A stretch of DNA of 64,000 nucleotides, from contig JAGAZB010000005.1 in the NCBI GenBank assembly GCA_017940255.1, forward strand, positions 62,001-126,000, written 5' to 3'. The translations under genes were made by a program, and so were the position numbers. Of the stretch, positions 8,893 through 17,250 are shown one piece after another. Under the pieces are notes generated by a model. That model was not told where the DNA came from, made no database searches, and saw only the letters and a list, made by a program, of their open reading frames with translations. The number at the start of each line of letters is the position of its first letter. The first letter of the stretch is position 1. This stretch comes from Treponema sp. (GTDB taxonomy: Bacteria > Spirochaetota > Spirochaetia > Treponematales > Treponemataceae).

Positions 8893-9555
8893 ATGGAAAA
8901 GAAAAAAAACAGTAAAAAAGATGATAAAGAAGGACTTTTGAAAAAAGCTGAATCTGTTAGAAAAAATACTGCTAAAGGCTCTCTTCTTGCCAAAATACTT
9001 TTGCGTATTTCTTCTATTATAGTGATTTTTATTTTGGGTTGCCTTTGCTTCTGGCTTTTTTCTGTAAAGCTTGGAAAATTTGTTGAAGTAAAAAAAGAAA
9101 GCAAAGCAGCGCTGGTTGATAAGCAGCTTTCTTTCTGTCAGGAGCTGGTTACTGCAAAGTATCGTTATAGCGATATAATTACCATAAAAAAAGCTGCGGG
9201 CTTTGCAAAAAGCTACAGCATTATAAAATATACAGGCCTTATAAGAGTTGGAATTGCTGATTTTACAGATCTTTCCTACGAGCTTTCGGCTGATGAAAAA
9301 ACTGTGACATTTAAAATGCCAGAATGTGAGGTTTTAGGTAACGATATTGTTCGCCAGGAAGTGTTTGATGAGAAACAGAGCATTTTTGTTCCTATTACAA
9401 CTCAGGAAGTTTTTGATGAAATTGATATTGCACGGCAGATTGCTCAGGAAGATATGCTGGCCGAGGGAATTTTAAATGAAAGTGCGGAATATGCAAAAAA
9501 AATTATAAGACAGTTTATGATTGCTGCTGGTTTTGAAGATGTGATTTTTGAGTAA
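8893..9555 (+). CDS. DUF4230-family membrane-anchored protein
   Basis: 220 residues: a highly basic N-terminus, one membrane helix (about 38-58), then an extracytoplasmic domain with the DUF4230 pattern (ELVTAKYRYSDIITI, TGLIRVGIADF, MPECEVLGNDI). The function of this family is unknown. A TATAAT at 8881-8886 ends six bases before the ATG. The only Shine-Dalgarno-like GGGAG lies 12 bases away and overlaps the promoter region, so the mRNA may be leaderless. No good -35 is visible. Divergent from hflK. Confidence 0.8.
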   Translation: MEKKKNSKKDDKEGLLKKAESVRKNTAKGSLLAKILLRISSIIVIFILGCLCFWLFSVKLGKFVEVKKESKAALVDKQLSFCQELVTAKYRYSDIITIKKAAGFAKSYSIIKYTGLIRVGIADFTDLSYELSADEKTVTFKMPECEVLGNDIVRQEVFDEKQSIFVPITTQEVFDEIDIARQIAQEDMLAEGILNESAEYAKKIIRQFMIAAGFEDVIFE

Positions 9556-9945
9556 GAGGATGTATTTCCCTTACGATATAAATATTTTCTTCCCCAAAAA
9601 AAATGGCTCCCAGTCGTGATAACGGCTTTCGAAACCGCGGACAGAAAAACAAAAGGTCTTCCGTTGCGCGTCCTCGAAAAATAGCGCGGTGCAAGCCGTA
9701 TAGGAATCCTATATACTGCGCTGCGCGCCGGCTTGCAAGCGATTTTTCGATTCCGCTCCACTCGCGACCTTTTGTTTTTCTATTCAACCTAAATTAAAGT
9801 TATTATTCCTTCGCGCCATTTTTTTAGATATTCTTTTTATAGTGTAAAAGCCCTGGCTTCCTCTTCCTTATACACATTTTCTTCAATAATAAAAAATTAT
9901 AAACAACTCCTTGAATTTCTTAAAACATTTATATACCTTTTAACC
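9556..9945. other. 390-base gap holding a large nested palindrome; no gene seen
   Basis: Apart from the repeat at 9643-9781 and a degenerate half-copy before it (about 9597-9640, sharing AAAAATGG-CTCCC and CCGCGG with the element at 57999-58125), the gap is AT-rich. Short reading frames within the palindrome have no start context. A TATATA at 9930-9935 lies ten bases before the next gene and may be its -10. Confidence 0.6.
9643..9781. repeat. 139-base nested palindromic element
   Basis: Outer stem of 16 perfect pairs (AGAAAAACAAAAGGTC at 9643-9658 with its complement at 9766-9781), then 15 unpaired bases on each side (9659-9673 and 9751-9765), a 9-bp inner stem (TCGAAAAAT, 9674-9682 with 9742-9750), a TGCAAGCCG stem (9690-9698 with 9729-9737) and a TATAGGA palindrome at the tip (9699-9713). 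The two 15-base flanks are closely shared with the element at 57999-58125, whereas the stems are not. Confidence 0.85.
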
Positions 9946-11694
9946 ATGTCTACTATCAGAAAACTTTTGACAGGGCTTGAAAAAAAATATGTGATTAATT
10001 CAATCCTGTCTCCTATTGCCATGATTGGCGAAGTTGTAATGGAAGTGATAATTCCTTTTATAATGGCGCGGATAATTGACGTGGGAATTGCAAACAGTGA
10101 TCTTCCTTATGTAATCCGCTATGGAATTCTCATGATTTCTTTAGCCATCATTTCTTTGATTAGCGGCGTGCTTGGAACTGTTTTTTCTACATATGCAGCA
10201 CAGGGCTTTGGATTTACTCTGCGAAAAAGACTGTATGATAAAATTCAGAGCTTTTCTTTTGCGAATATCGACAAATTCAGTACGGCCTCGCTTATTACCC
10301 GTCTTACCACAGATGTGAACATGGCTCAGAACGTTTACCGTATGCTTATTCACATGTGTGTCCGCACTCCTTTTATGATGATTGCGGGAACTGTTATGGC
10401 ATTCAAGATTAATCCTAGAATGTCTATCCTCTTTTTTATAGCAATTCCTGTAATTGCTATTGGTATTGTTGTTGTTTCTAGTCTTGCTTATCCTCGTTTT
10501 GAAAAGATGATGAAAAAGTTTGACGTAATGAACGGTTCTATTCAGGAAAATCTGATTGGAATTAGAATTGTAAAGGCTTATGTTCGTCAGCCCTTTGAGG
10601 AAGAAAAATTCCGCAAGGCTGCAGAAGACGTAAAAAAGGCTCAGACTCATGCTGAAAAGCTGATTATCTTTATGCTACCGCTTATGCAGCTGGTTATGTA
10701 CATTGCCATGATTGCGGTTATGTGGTTTGGCGGACGTCAGGTTGTGTTTGGAACTATGCAGTCTGGTGAACTTATCAGCTTCTTTACTTACGTTTCTCAG
10801 GTTCTCTTTTCTATGATGTTCCTGGGTATGGTTTTTGTTTCGCTTGTAATGGTTCAGGCTTCTAATCACCGTATTGTAGAAGTTTTGGATGAAGTTCCGG
10901 ATATTGCTGACTGCGACAATCCTGTTATGGAAGTAAAGGATGGTTCTATCCGCTTTGAAGATGTAAACTTCAGTTATAATAAAAAGGAAGAAAACTGCAT
11001 TCTTAAGGATATTAATGTAGAAATTAAGTCTGGCGCAGTTGTGGGAATTATTGGTGGTACCGGTTCTTCTAAATCATCTTTTGTTTCCCTGATTCCTCGT
11101 TTGTACGATGTATTCAGCGGTAAGGTGATTTTAGGCGGTCACGATGTTCGCGATTACGACCTTAAGGTTTTGCGTGATGCTGTTGCCATGGTTTTGCAGA
11201 AAAATGTACTTTTCAGCGGAACAATTCGCGAAAACCTGCTCTGGGGTAATGAAAATGCTACAGACGAGCAGATTAAAAAGGCTTGTCAGGCCGCAGATGC
11301 TGATTCCTTTATTTCAAGCTTCCCTGAAGGCTACGAAACTGAGCTTGGACAGGGTGGTGTGAATGTTTCGGGTGGTCAGAAGCAGCGTATTTGTATTGCC
11401 CGTGCGCTTTTGAAAAATCCAAAGGTTTTGATTTTGGATGATAGCACTTCGGCTGTAGATACTGCAACAGAAGGCCGCATTCGTACTGCTTTAAAAGATA
11501 TTGCTCCAGATACAACAAAAATCATTATTGCCCAGCGTATTTCTTCTGTAAAAGATGCTGATATGATTATTGTTATGGATGATGGAAAAGTTAGCGGAAT
11601 TGGTAATCATGACTACCTGCTTGAGAATAACAAGATTTACCGCGAGGTATTTGAATCTCAGCAGCAGGGCAGCGGTGATGCTGATTTGTCGTAA
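9946..11694 (+). CDS. ABC exporter half-transporter with a degenerate nucleotide site
   Basis: 582 residues: six-helix type I exporter membrane domain (about 1-325) fused to an ATPase domain. The ATPase has Walker A GGTGSSKSS (Ser for the usual Gly before Lys), signature VSGGQKQR, Walker B ending LDDST (Asp in place of the catalytic Glu) and a switch motif AQRIS (Gln in place of His). These Asp and Gln changes are those of the degenerate-site subunit of heterodimeric exporters such as TM287/TM288. It is followed by a canonical partner gene after 123 bp of palindromes. Exports drugs, lipids or peptides; the substrate is unknown. No Shine-Dalgarno is visible. Confidence 0.9.
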   Translation: MSTIRKLLTGLEKKYVINSILSPIAMIGEVVMEVIIPFIMARIIDVGIANSDLPYVIRYGILMISLAIISLISGVLGTVFSTYAAQGFGFTLRKRLYDKIQSFSFANIDKFSTASLITRLTTDVNMAQNVYRMLIHMCVRTPFMMIAGTVMAFKINPRMSILFFIAIPVIAIGIVVVSSLAYPRFEKMMKKFDVMNGSIQENLIGIRIVKAYVRQPFEEEKFRKAAEDVKKAQTHAEKLIIFMLPLMQLVMYIAMIAVMWFGGRQVVFGTMQSGELISFFTYVSQVLFSMMFLGMVFVSLVMVQASNHRIVEVLDEVPDIADCDNPVMEVKDGSIRFEDVNFSYNKKEENCILKDINVEIKSGAVVGIIGGTGSSKSSFVSLIPRLYDVFSGKVILGGHDVRDYDLKVLRDAVAMVLQKNVLFSGTIRENLLWGNENATDEQIKKACQAADADSFISSFPEGYETELGQGGVNVSGGQKQRICIARALLKNPKVLILDDSTSAVDTATEGRIRTALKDIAPDTTKIIIAQRISSVKDADMIIVMDDGKVSGIGNHDYLLENNKIYREVFESQQQGSGDADLS

Positions 11695-11700
11695 AAATGT

Positions 11701-11792
11701 CTAAAAAAATTACATCCTTGTAATTTTTTTAGAGGCGAGTTTTTGGCAAAACTCGCAGTGGAACTTGGGATTAAACGCGCCATCCATGGCGC
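11701..11792. repeat. Three perfect palindromes between the two ABC half-transporter genes
   Basis: A 14-bp stem CTAAAAAAATTACA with loop TCCT (11701-11732), GCGAGTTTT/AAAACTCGC with loop TGGC (11735-11756), and GCGCCA/TGGCGC with loop TCCA (11777-11792). On the opposite strand the last has the same CATGGATG-type core as two palindromes in the hflK-hflC gap. They lie in a probable operon, upstream of the Shine-Dalgarno AAGGAG of the next gene. Confidence 0.88.
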
Positions 11793-11817
11793 CGTATATA
11801 AAATATAAGGAGTTTTT

Positions 11818-13782
11818 ATGCCTCCAGTTAGACCAAAAGGATTTGGAAAACCTAAGGATACTAAAAAGACTATTGGCCGTATCCTTTCTTATATGGGAAA
11901 ATTTAAAGCACTATGGCTTGTTGTTTTTGTCTGTGTGCTTATTAGTTCGGGTGCCTCTGTTGCGGGCGGTATGTTTACAAAAATCGCCCTGAACAAGTAC
12001 ATTATTCCTCTTTTGCAGCAGTATCAGGCAGCGGGAAGTCTTACTCCGGAAGTGGCTGCAGGAATCAGAAGCTTTGGTGGCCTGATTCTTGGTGTTTTAT
12101 CAATTTTTGTTCTGGGTGTAATTGCTTCATGGTGCAACAGCCGCCTTATGCTTTATATTTCTACAAATCTTCTTTATAATGTAAGAACTGATTTGTTCAA
12201 TAAGCTTGAGCAACTGCCTATCAAATATTACGATGCTCACACTCATGGTGAATTGATGAGCCGTTTTACAAATGATACCGATACCATGCGTGAAATGATG
12301 AGCCAGACAATTCCTCAGCTGCTTTCTTCTATTATTACAGTGGTTGCAGTCTTTATTCTGATGATTATTTTGAGCCCTCTGCTTACCCTTGTTATGATTG
12401 TAACAATGGTATTTATTACTATGCTTATGGGCGCAATTGCAAAACGTTCTGCCAGGGCCTTCCGCGAAAATCAGAAGTCTGTTGGTGAATTGAACGGCTT
12501 TATTGAAGAGATGATTGAAGGACAGAAGGTTGTAAAGGTATTTAATCACGAAGATAAAGCACGCGAGCGTTTTGCTGTCTTGAACGGAAACTTGCGCAAG
12601 GCTGGTACTGCCGCTATGACCTTTGGTGGTGTAATGGGTCCTCTTATGAATAACCTGAGCCATATGCAGTATGCTACTGTTGCAATTATTTCTGCGACCC
12701 TTATGATTTCGGGCTTTAATACTGCTGAAACTTCAAACTGGTTTATTGGCGTTCTTGATTTGGGAACAATTGCTGCCTTTTTGCAGTATACACGTTCCTT
12801 CAGCCAGCCTATTTCTTCTATGACTCAGCAGGCAAACAGTGTTTTGAATGCCCTTGCCGGTGCTGAACGTATTTTTGGCGTAATTGATGAAGAGCCGGAG
12901 GTTGATGAAGGTAAGTTTACTCTGGTAAATGCTTATGATGCAAAAGAATCTGATGGAAATGACAGACTTGTTCAGTCTTATGCCTATACTGGTGAGTGGG
13001 CCTGGAAAAATCCTGATGATAATTCTTTGCGTCAGCTGCAGGGTGAAGTTGTTTTTGATCATGTTACCTTTGGTTATAAGCCAGAGAAAACTGTTTTGCA
13101 TGATGTCTGTATTCACGCAAAACCGGGCCAGAAAATTGCCCTTGTAGGTTCAACTGGTTCTGGAAAGACAACAACAATCAACCTTCTTTCTCGTTTTTAT
13201 GATGTGCCGGAGGGTAGTGGTACAATCACTTATGATGGTATACCTTTGAATGATATTTCTAAGGCTGCCCTTCGTAAGTCTTTGGGTATGGTTCAGCAGA
13301 ATACTCACTTGTTTACTGGAACTATCCGCGAAAATATCCGCTATGGAAATCTGGAAGCTAGTGATGCTCAGGTTTATGAGGCCGCAAAGCTTGCAAATGC
13401 AGACAGCTTTATCCGCCATCTGGAAAATGGTTATGATACTATAATTACCGGAGACGGTTCTTCTCTTAGTCAGGGACAGCGCCAGCTGCTTGCAATTGCC
13501 CGTGCCGCTGTTGCTAATCCTCCTGTTTTGGTTTTGGACGAGGCAACTTCTTCTATCGATACCCGTACCGAAAAATTAATTGAAGACGGTATGGATTCTT
13601 TGATGAAGGGCCGAACTACCTTTGTAATTGCCCACCGTCTTTCTACGGTTCGCAATGCGGATGAAATTATTGTTCTGGAACACGGAAAAATTATCGAGCG
13701 CGGTTCACACGACCAGCTGATTGCGGCAAAGGGCCGCTACTACTTCCTTTATACTGGAAATAGAATCACACTGGATGAATAA
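11818..13782 (+). CDS. ABC exporter half-transporter with a consensus nucleotide site
   Basis: 654 residues: type I exporter membrane domain (about 25-350) and an ATPase with Walker A STGSGKTTT, signature LSQGQRQ, Walker B VLDEATSS with the catalytic Glu, and switch AHRLST. This is the catalytically competent partner of the preceding degenerate subunit. An insert of about 35 residues (AYDAKESDGNDRLVQSY region, about 375-410) between membrane and ATPase domains makes it longer than usual. SD AAGGAG lies seven bases before the ATG. The palindrome cluster and the 13876 terminator follow it. Confidence 0.92.
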   Translation: MPPVRPKGFGKPKDTKKTIGRILSYMGKFKALWLVVFVCVLISSGASVAGGMFTKIALNKYIIPLLQQYQAAGSLTPEVAAGIRSFGGLILGVLSIFVLGVIASWCNSRLMLYISTNLLYNVRTDLFNKLEQLPIKYYDAHTHGELMSRFTNDTDTMREMMSQTIPQLLSSIITVVAVFILMIILSPLLTLVMIVTMVFITMLMGAIAKRSARAFRENQKSVGELNGFIEEMIEGQKVVKVFNHEDKARERFAVLNGNLRKAGTAAMTFGGVMGPLMNNLSHMQYATVAIISATLMISGFNTAETSNWFIGVLDLGTIAAFLQYTRSFSQPISSMTQQANSVLNALAGAERIFGVIDEEPEVDEGKFTLVNAYDAKESDGNDRLVQSYAYTGEWAWKNPDDNSLRQLQGEVVFDHVTFGYKPEKTVLHDVCIHAKPGQKIALVGSTGSGKTTTINLLSRFYDVPEGSGTITYDGIPLNDISKAALRKSLGMVQQNTHLFTGTIRENIRYGNLEASDAQVYEAAKLANADSFIRHLENGYDTIITGDGSSLSQGQRQLLAIARAAVANPPVLVLDEATSSIDTRTEKLIEDGMDSLMKGRTTFVIAHRLSTVRNADEIIVLEHGKIIERGSHDQLIAAKGRYYFLYTGNRITLDE

Positions 13783-13789
13783 TGTGTTA

Positions 13790-13870
13790 GCCAATGAATT
13801 GGCTTGCCCGCTGGCGGGCGGTGTTTTATAGCAAACCGTTAAAAAAAACGCGAAAGCGTTTTTTAGGTTT
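13790..13870. repeat. Palindrome cluster after the ABC exporter pair
   Basis: Contiguous perfect palindromes: GCCAAT/ATTGGC (13790-13803), GCCCGC/GCGGGC (13806-13819), and a nested AAACC...GGTTT enclosing an A-rich AACGC-GAAA-GCGTT stem (13833-13870). The last ends in a short T-run and could itself terminate. They precede the stronger terminator at 13876. Confidence 0.8.
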
Positions 13871-13875
13871 ACCTT

Positions 13876-13909
13876 ATCCCATGTCATAAAATGGCATGGG
13901 ATTTTTTTT
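13876..13909 (+). terminator. Rho-independent terminator of the ABC exporter operon
   Basis: Stem ATCCCATG/CATGGGAT, extended by CAT/ATG around an AAA loop, followed directly by a run of eight T. It separates the exporter operon from the iron-uptake promoter nine bases downstream. Confidence 0.85.
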
Positions 13910-13917
13910 GTTTAGCC

Positions 13918-13946
13918 TTGACATTTGTGTTAGTTATCACTAATAT
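13918..13946 (+). promoter_or_regulatory. Consensus sigma-70 promoter of the feo operon
   Basis: TTGACA (13918-13923), 17-base spacer, TAATAT (13941-13946). The -10 and the start region are overlapped by palindromes that look like operators for a metal-responsive repressor. Confidence 0.85.
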
Positions 13947-13981
13947 TAGTCCCGACTAACGTAAAAGTTAGTTTTTTCTAA
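13930..13981 (+). promoter_or_regulatory. Three TTAG-N6-CTAA palindromes, putative iron-repressor operators
   Basis: TTAGT-TATC-ACTAA (13930-13943) covers the spacer and -10. TTAGT-CCCG-ACTAA (13946-13959) covers the likely transcription start. AAGTTAG-N6-CTAACTT (13965-13984) lies just before the feoA Shine-Dalgarno. All share TTAG-N6-CTAA. The pattern resembles DtxR-family half-sites (TTAGG/CCTAA) more than a Fur box. Regulation by a DtxR/TroR-like protein is inferred from position and sequence. Confidence 0.65.
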
Positions 13982-13995
13982 CTTAGAGGTGCAAT

Positions 13996-14205
13996 ATGCC
14001 TTTGACACTGGCAAATCAAGATGAACATTTTTTAATCAAAAAAATCAAAGGAAAAGAAGAAGTTCGGCGTTTTTTGGAAAACCTTGGCTTTGTTGCTGGA
14101 GCAGAAGTTTCGGTCGTTTCAAAAATCTGCGGAAATTTAATTGTGCAAATAAAAGATAGCCGCGTTGCAATCAGCAGCGAGATGGCTCAGGAGATAATAA
14201 TATGA
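13996..14205 (+). CDS. feoA: FeoA-type SH3-like protein, first copy
   Basis: 69 residues with the FeoA/SH3-like fold pattern: a short N-terminal strand, IKGKEEVRRFLENLGFVAGAEV, VVSKICGNLIVQI, and a final VAISSEMAQEIII. FeoA is a small cytosolic partner of the ferrous iron transporter FeoB. SD GAGGTG precedes the ATG. Its stop overlaps the start of the second feoA (ATGA), so translation is coupled. Two consecutive FeoA proteins ahead of FeoB are found in many anaerobes. Confidence 0.9.
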   Translation: MPLTLANQDEHFLIKKIKGKEEVRRFLENLGFVAGAEVSVVSKICGNLIVQIKDSRVAISSEMAQEIII

Positions 14206-14420
14206 CATTAAGAGAAGTGAAAACGGGTCAGACAGTTACTGTAGAAAAACTGCTTGGCGAAGGTGCGGTAAAACGCCGTATTATGGACATGGGAATTACT
14301 AAGGGTACAGAAATTTATGTACGCAAGGTAGCTCCTCTTGGAGATCCTGTTGAAGTTACAGTTCGCGGCTATGAACTTTCTATCAGAAAGGCAGATGCCG
14401 AACTTATCCAGTTAAAGTAG
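14202..14420 (+). CDS. feoA: FeoA-type SH3-like protein, second copy
   Basis: 72 residues, closer to the classical FeoA pattern than the first copy: LREVKTGQTVTVEKLLGEG, KRRIMDMGITKGTEI, APLGDPVEVTVRGYELSIRK. Coupled to the first feoA by a four-base overlap and 17 bp ahead of feoB. Probably binds FeoB or modulates its GTPase-linked iron uptake. Confidence 0.93.
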   Translation: MTLREVKTGQTVTVEKLLGEGAVKRRIMDMGITKGTEIYVRKVAPLGDPVEVTVRGYELSIRKADAELIQLK

Positions 14421-14437
14421 GACAAAGGAAGGAAAAA

Positions 14438-16792
14438 ATGATTAAAATAGCACTTGCTGGTAACCCTAATGCGGGAAAAACCACATTATTTAATGCTCTT
14501 ACAGGTTCTAATCAGTTTGTAGGAAACTGGCCTGGAGTAACTGTAGAAAAGAAGGAAGGAAAGCTCAGGGGACATAATGGCGACGTTGTAATTATGGACT
14601 TGCCTGGTATCTATTCTCTTTCTCCTTATTCTTTGGAAGAAGTTGTTTCTCGCGATTATCTTGTAAAAGAACGCCCGGATGCAATTTTGAATATTATTGA
14701 TGGTACAAACCTTGAACGCAACCTTTATCTTACAACTCAGCTTGCAGAACTTGGAATTCCAATGGTTGTTGCAGTAAACATGATGGATGTTGTAAAGAAA
14801 AACGGTGATAAAATTCACATTGATGCAATGGCAGAAGAACTTGGTTGCCCTGTAGTAGAAATTTCTGCTCTTAAAGGAACTGGTTGTATTGAAGCTGCAG
14901 AACTTGCTGTAAATAAGGCTAACGAAAAGAAGCCTATGATGTACAAGCACCGTTTTGAAGGCTGTGTAGAACATGCTCTTGCTCATATTGAAGAAGCTGT
15001 TGTTCATGATCTGCCTGCAGAACAGCACCGCTGGTACTCTGTAAAGCTTTTTGAACGTGATGAAAAAGTAATTGCTTCACTTGGAATTGCTGCAGATAAG
15101 CTTGCTCACATTGAAGATGATATAAAATCTTGTGAAAAAGAAATGGATGATGATTCAGAATCAATTATTACTTCTGAACGCTATAAGTATATTGAATCTA
15201 TCATTAAAAAGTGCGTTACAAAGAAAAACCGCGCAAAGCTTTCTACTTCAGATAAGATTGACCGCGTTGTAACAAACCGCTGGCTGGCCCTTCCAATTTT
15301 TGCTCTGGTAATGTGGTGCGTTTACTATGTTTCTATGGTAACAGTTGGTGCCGCTGCAACAGACTGGGCTAACGATGGGCTTTTTGGTGATGGATATCAC
15401 CTCTTTGGAATTGGTACTGCCGCTTATGAAGAGGCTAGTGAAGAATACGGAGATACTGCTGCAATTCTTGAAGCTTATGAAAATGGCGATGTAACTTATG
15501 TAACTGTTGATGATGAAACAATGGAAGTTTCTGAACCAATTGAAATTACAGAAGACCTGCTTTCAGAAGCTAATGAAATGGCAGAAAAGTATGGCGAAGA
15601 AGGTCCTGATCCTGCTGATTATGGTGTTTGGGTTCCTGGTATTCCTGTCCTTGTAGAAAGTGGACTTGATGCAATTGGCTGTGCAGACTGGCTTAAAGGT
15701 CTTATCCTTGATGGTATTGTTGCCGGTGTTGGTGCTGTTCTTGGCTTTGTTCCTCAGATGCTTGTATTGTTCATCTTCCTGGCCTTCCTTGAAGCTTGTG
15801 GTTACATGGCACGTATTGCCTTTATTTTGGACCGTGTTTTCCGCCGCTTTGGACTTTCTGGAAAATCATTCATTCCGGTTTTGATTGGTACTGGTTGTGG
15901 TGTTCCTGGTATTATGGCTTGTCGTACAATCGAAAATGAACGCGACCGCCGCATGACCATTATGACAACCACCTTTATTCCTTGTGGAGCTAAAGTTCCT
16001 TTCATTGCCCTTGTTGCCGGTGCCATTTTTGGCGGTTCTGCCTGGGTTGCAACTTCTGCATACTTTATCGGAATTGCTGCAATCATCACTTCTGGTATTA
16101 TCCTTAAAAAGACAAAGCCTTTTATGGGCGAAGTTGCTCCTTTCGTAATGGAATTGCCTGCTTACCACTGGCCAACAGTAGGTAATGTTCTTCGTTCTAT
16201 GTGGGAACGCGGCTGGTCTTTTATTAAAAAAGCCGGAACAATCATTCTTCTTTCTACAATCGTTGTATGGTTTACATCATTCTTCGGTTGGGCAGATGAT
16301 GGATTCAGAATGCTTTCAGAAGATGAACTTGATGCTTCTATTCTTGCAAAACTCGGAAACTGCATTGCCTGGATTTTCGCTCCTCTTGGTTGGGGTAACT
16401 GGCAGGCTGCTGTTGCTTCTGTAACAGGTCTTGTAGCAAAAGAGAATATCGTTGGAACAATGGGTATTCTTTATGGCGGAGAAGAAACATGGGCTAACCT
16501 TGCAGCTGCCTTCACACATCCAGCTGGAATGTCATTCCTTATCTTCAATCTTCTTTGTGCTCCTTGTTTTGCTGCTATCGGTGCCATCAAGCGCGAAATG
16601 AACAACAGAAAATGGACCTGGGCTGCAATCGGCTGGCAGTGTGGCTTTGCTTACATTGTTTCATTCGTTGTATACCAGTTCGGAAGCATGTTTAGCGGAA
16701 ATGGTCATATCGTAGGATTTATCTTTGCGATTGCAGTTCTTGCCTGCTTCTGCTATGCTTTGTTCAGGAAGCCAGCTAAGGCTAAGGCTTAA
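14438..16792 (+). CDS. feoB: FeoB ferrous iron transporter
   Basis: 784 residues. The N-terminal GTPase domain has G1 GNPNAGKT, G2 at the WPGVT segment, G3 DLPG and G4 NMMD, then a helical GDI-like region. The membrane domain follows from about residue 285, with two Gate motifs (GTGCGVPG region and LCAPCFAAI). An acidic hydrophilic insert of about 95 residues (roughly 310-405, DGLFGDGYHLFG to ADYGVWVPG) sits between the first helix and the rest of the membrane domain; similar extracytoplasmic inserts occur in FeoB of other anaerobes. SD AAGGAAGG precedes the ATG. Imports Fe(II) at the inner membrane; likely repressed by iron through the upstream operators. Confidence 0.96.
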   Translation: MIKIALAGNPNAGKTTLFNALTGSNQFVGNWPGVTVEKKEGKLRGHNGDVVIMDLPGIYSLSPYSLEEVVSRDYLVKERPDAILNIIDGTNLERNLYLTTQLAELGIPMVVAVNMMDVVKKNGDKIHIDAMAEELGCPVVEISALKGTGCIEAAELAVNKANEKKPMMYKHRFEGCVEHALAHIEEAVVHDLPAEQHRWYSVKLFERDEKVIASLGIAADKLAHIEDDIKSCEKEMDDDSESIITSERYKYIESIIKKCVTKKNRAKLSTSDKIDRVVTNRWLALPIFALVMWCVYYVSMVTVGAAATDWANDGLFGDGYHLFGIGTAAYEEASEEYGDTAAILEAYENGDVTYVTVDDETMEVSEPIEITEDLLSEANEMAEKYGEEGPDPADYGVWVPGIPVLVESGLDAIGCADWLKGLILDGIVAGVGAVLGFVPQMLVLFIFLAFLEACGYMARIAFILDRVFRRFGLSGKSFIPVLIGTGCGVPGIMACRTIENERDRRMTIMTTTFIPCGAKVPFIALVAGAIFGGSAWVATSAYFIGIAAIITSGIILKKTKPFMGEVAPFVMELPAYHWPTVGNVLRSMWERGWSFIKKAGTIILLSTIVVWFTSFFGWADDGFRMLSEDELDASILAKLGNCIAWIFAPLGWGNWQAAVASVTGLVAKENIVGTMGILYGGEETWANLAAAFTHPAGMSFLIFNLLCAPCFAAIGAIKREMNNRKWTWAAIGWQCGFAYIVSFVVYQFGSMFSGNGHIVGFIFAIAVLACFCYALFRKPAKAKA

Positions 16793-16802
16793 AAAATACT
16801 AA

Positions 16803-16821
16803 CCGGCACTTTTGGTGCCGG
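16803..16821. repeat. Small hairpin between feoB and the Cys-rich gene
   Basis: CCGGCAC / GTGCCGG with a five-base TTTTG loop. No T-run follows, so read-through into the next gene is expected. Confidence 0.6.
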
Positions 16822-16845
16822 CAGACTTTGTGGAGGTTTTGCTTT

Positions 16846-17064
16846 ATGGGAACTTTATTTGTTAGTTTAATTCTTATCGCTGTTATTGCTGCTGTAATTG
16901 CTTCTATGATTAAAACAAAACGCTCCACTGGTCATGTAGTTTCCTGCGGAGGAAACTGCTCTGCCTGCGGTGGTGCTTGTTCTGGCAGCTGCCACCACAA
17001 ATCTTCCGAAAGTAGTGTAGAAACTCCTTTTGCCAGCGAAGACCGTCCTATAAAACTCCGCTAA
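16846..17064 (+). CDS. FeoB-associated Cys-rich membrane protein
   Basis: 72 residues: one N-terminal membrane helix (about 3-24), then a Cys/Gly cluster (VSCGGNCSACGGACSGSC) and a polar tail. It matches the small Cys-rich proteins commonly encoded after feoB; their role is not established, but metal handling or redox support of Fe(II) import is likely. ATG 16846 is preferred because GGAGG lies nine bases upstream; the frame is also open from a TTG at 16828, which is less likely. Last gene of the feo operon. Confidence 0.85.
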   Translation: MGTLFVSLILIAVIAAVIASMIKTKRSTGHVVSCGGNCSACGGACSGSCHHKSSESSVETPFASEDRPIKLR

Positions 17065-17250
17065 AGTAAAAATCAATTTGAATTTCAAACTTTCTTTGTA
17101 AAATTTCTTAAATTTTAGTGATTTTTTTTGAAATTTACGGCTTTTACCTCTTTAATAATTATAAAAAAATATATATTATACTCAGTCATATTGCATAAAA
17201 GAGAAGTTAATAATATTACTTAAGTAAATTTTGTGAAGGAAAAGCTAGGG

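Noticed and set aside
9444..9797. Several short open frames within the large palindrome near 9600-9790
   Set aside because: They read through stems on both strands and mirror each other because of the inverted repeat; no start signals.
13930..13984. A Fur box upstream of feoA
   Set aside because: The repeated unit is TTAG-N6-CTAA, not the GATAATGATAATCATTATC-like Fur pattern.
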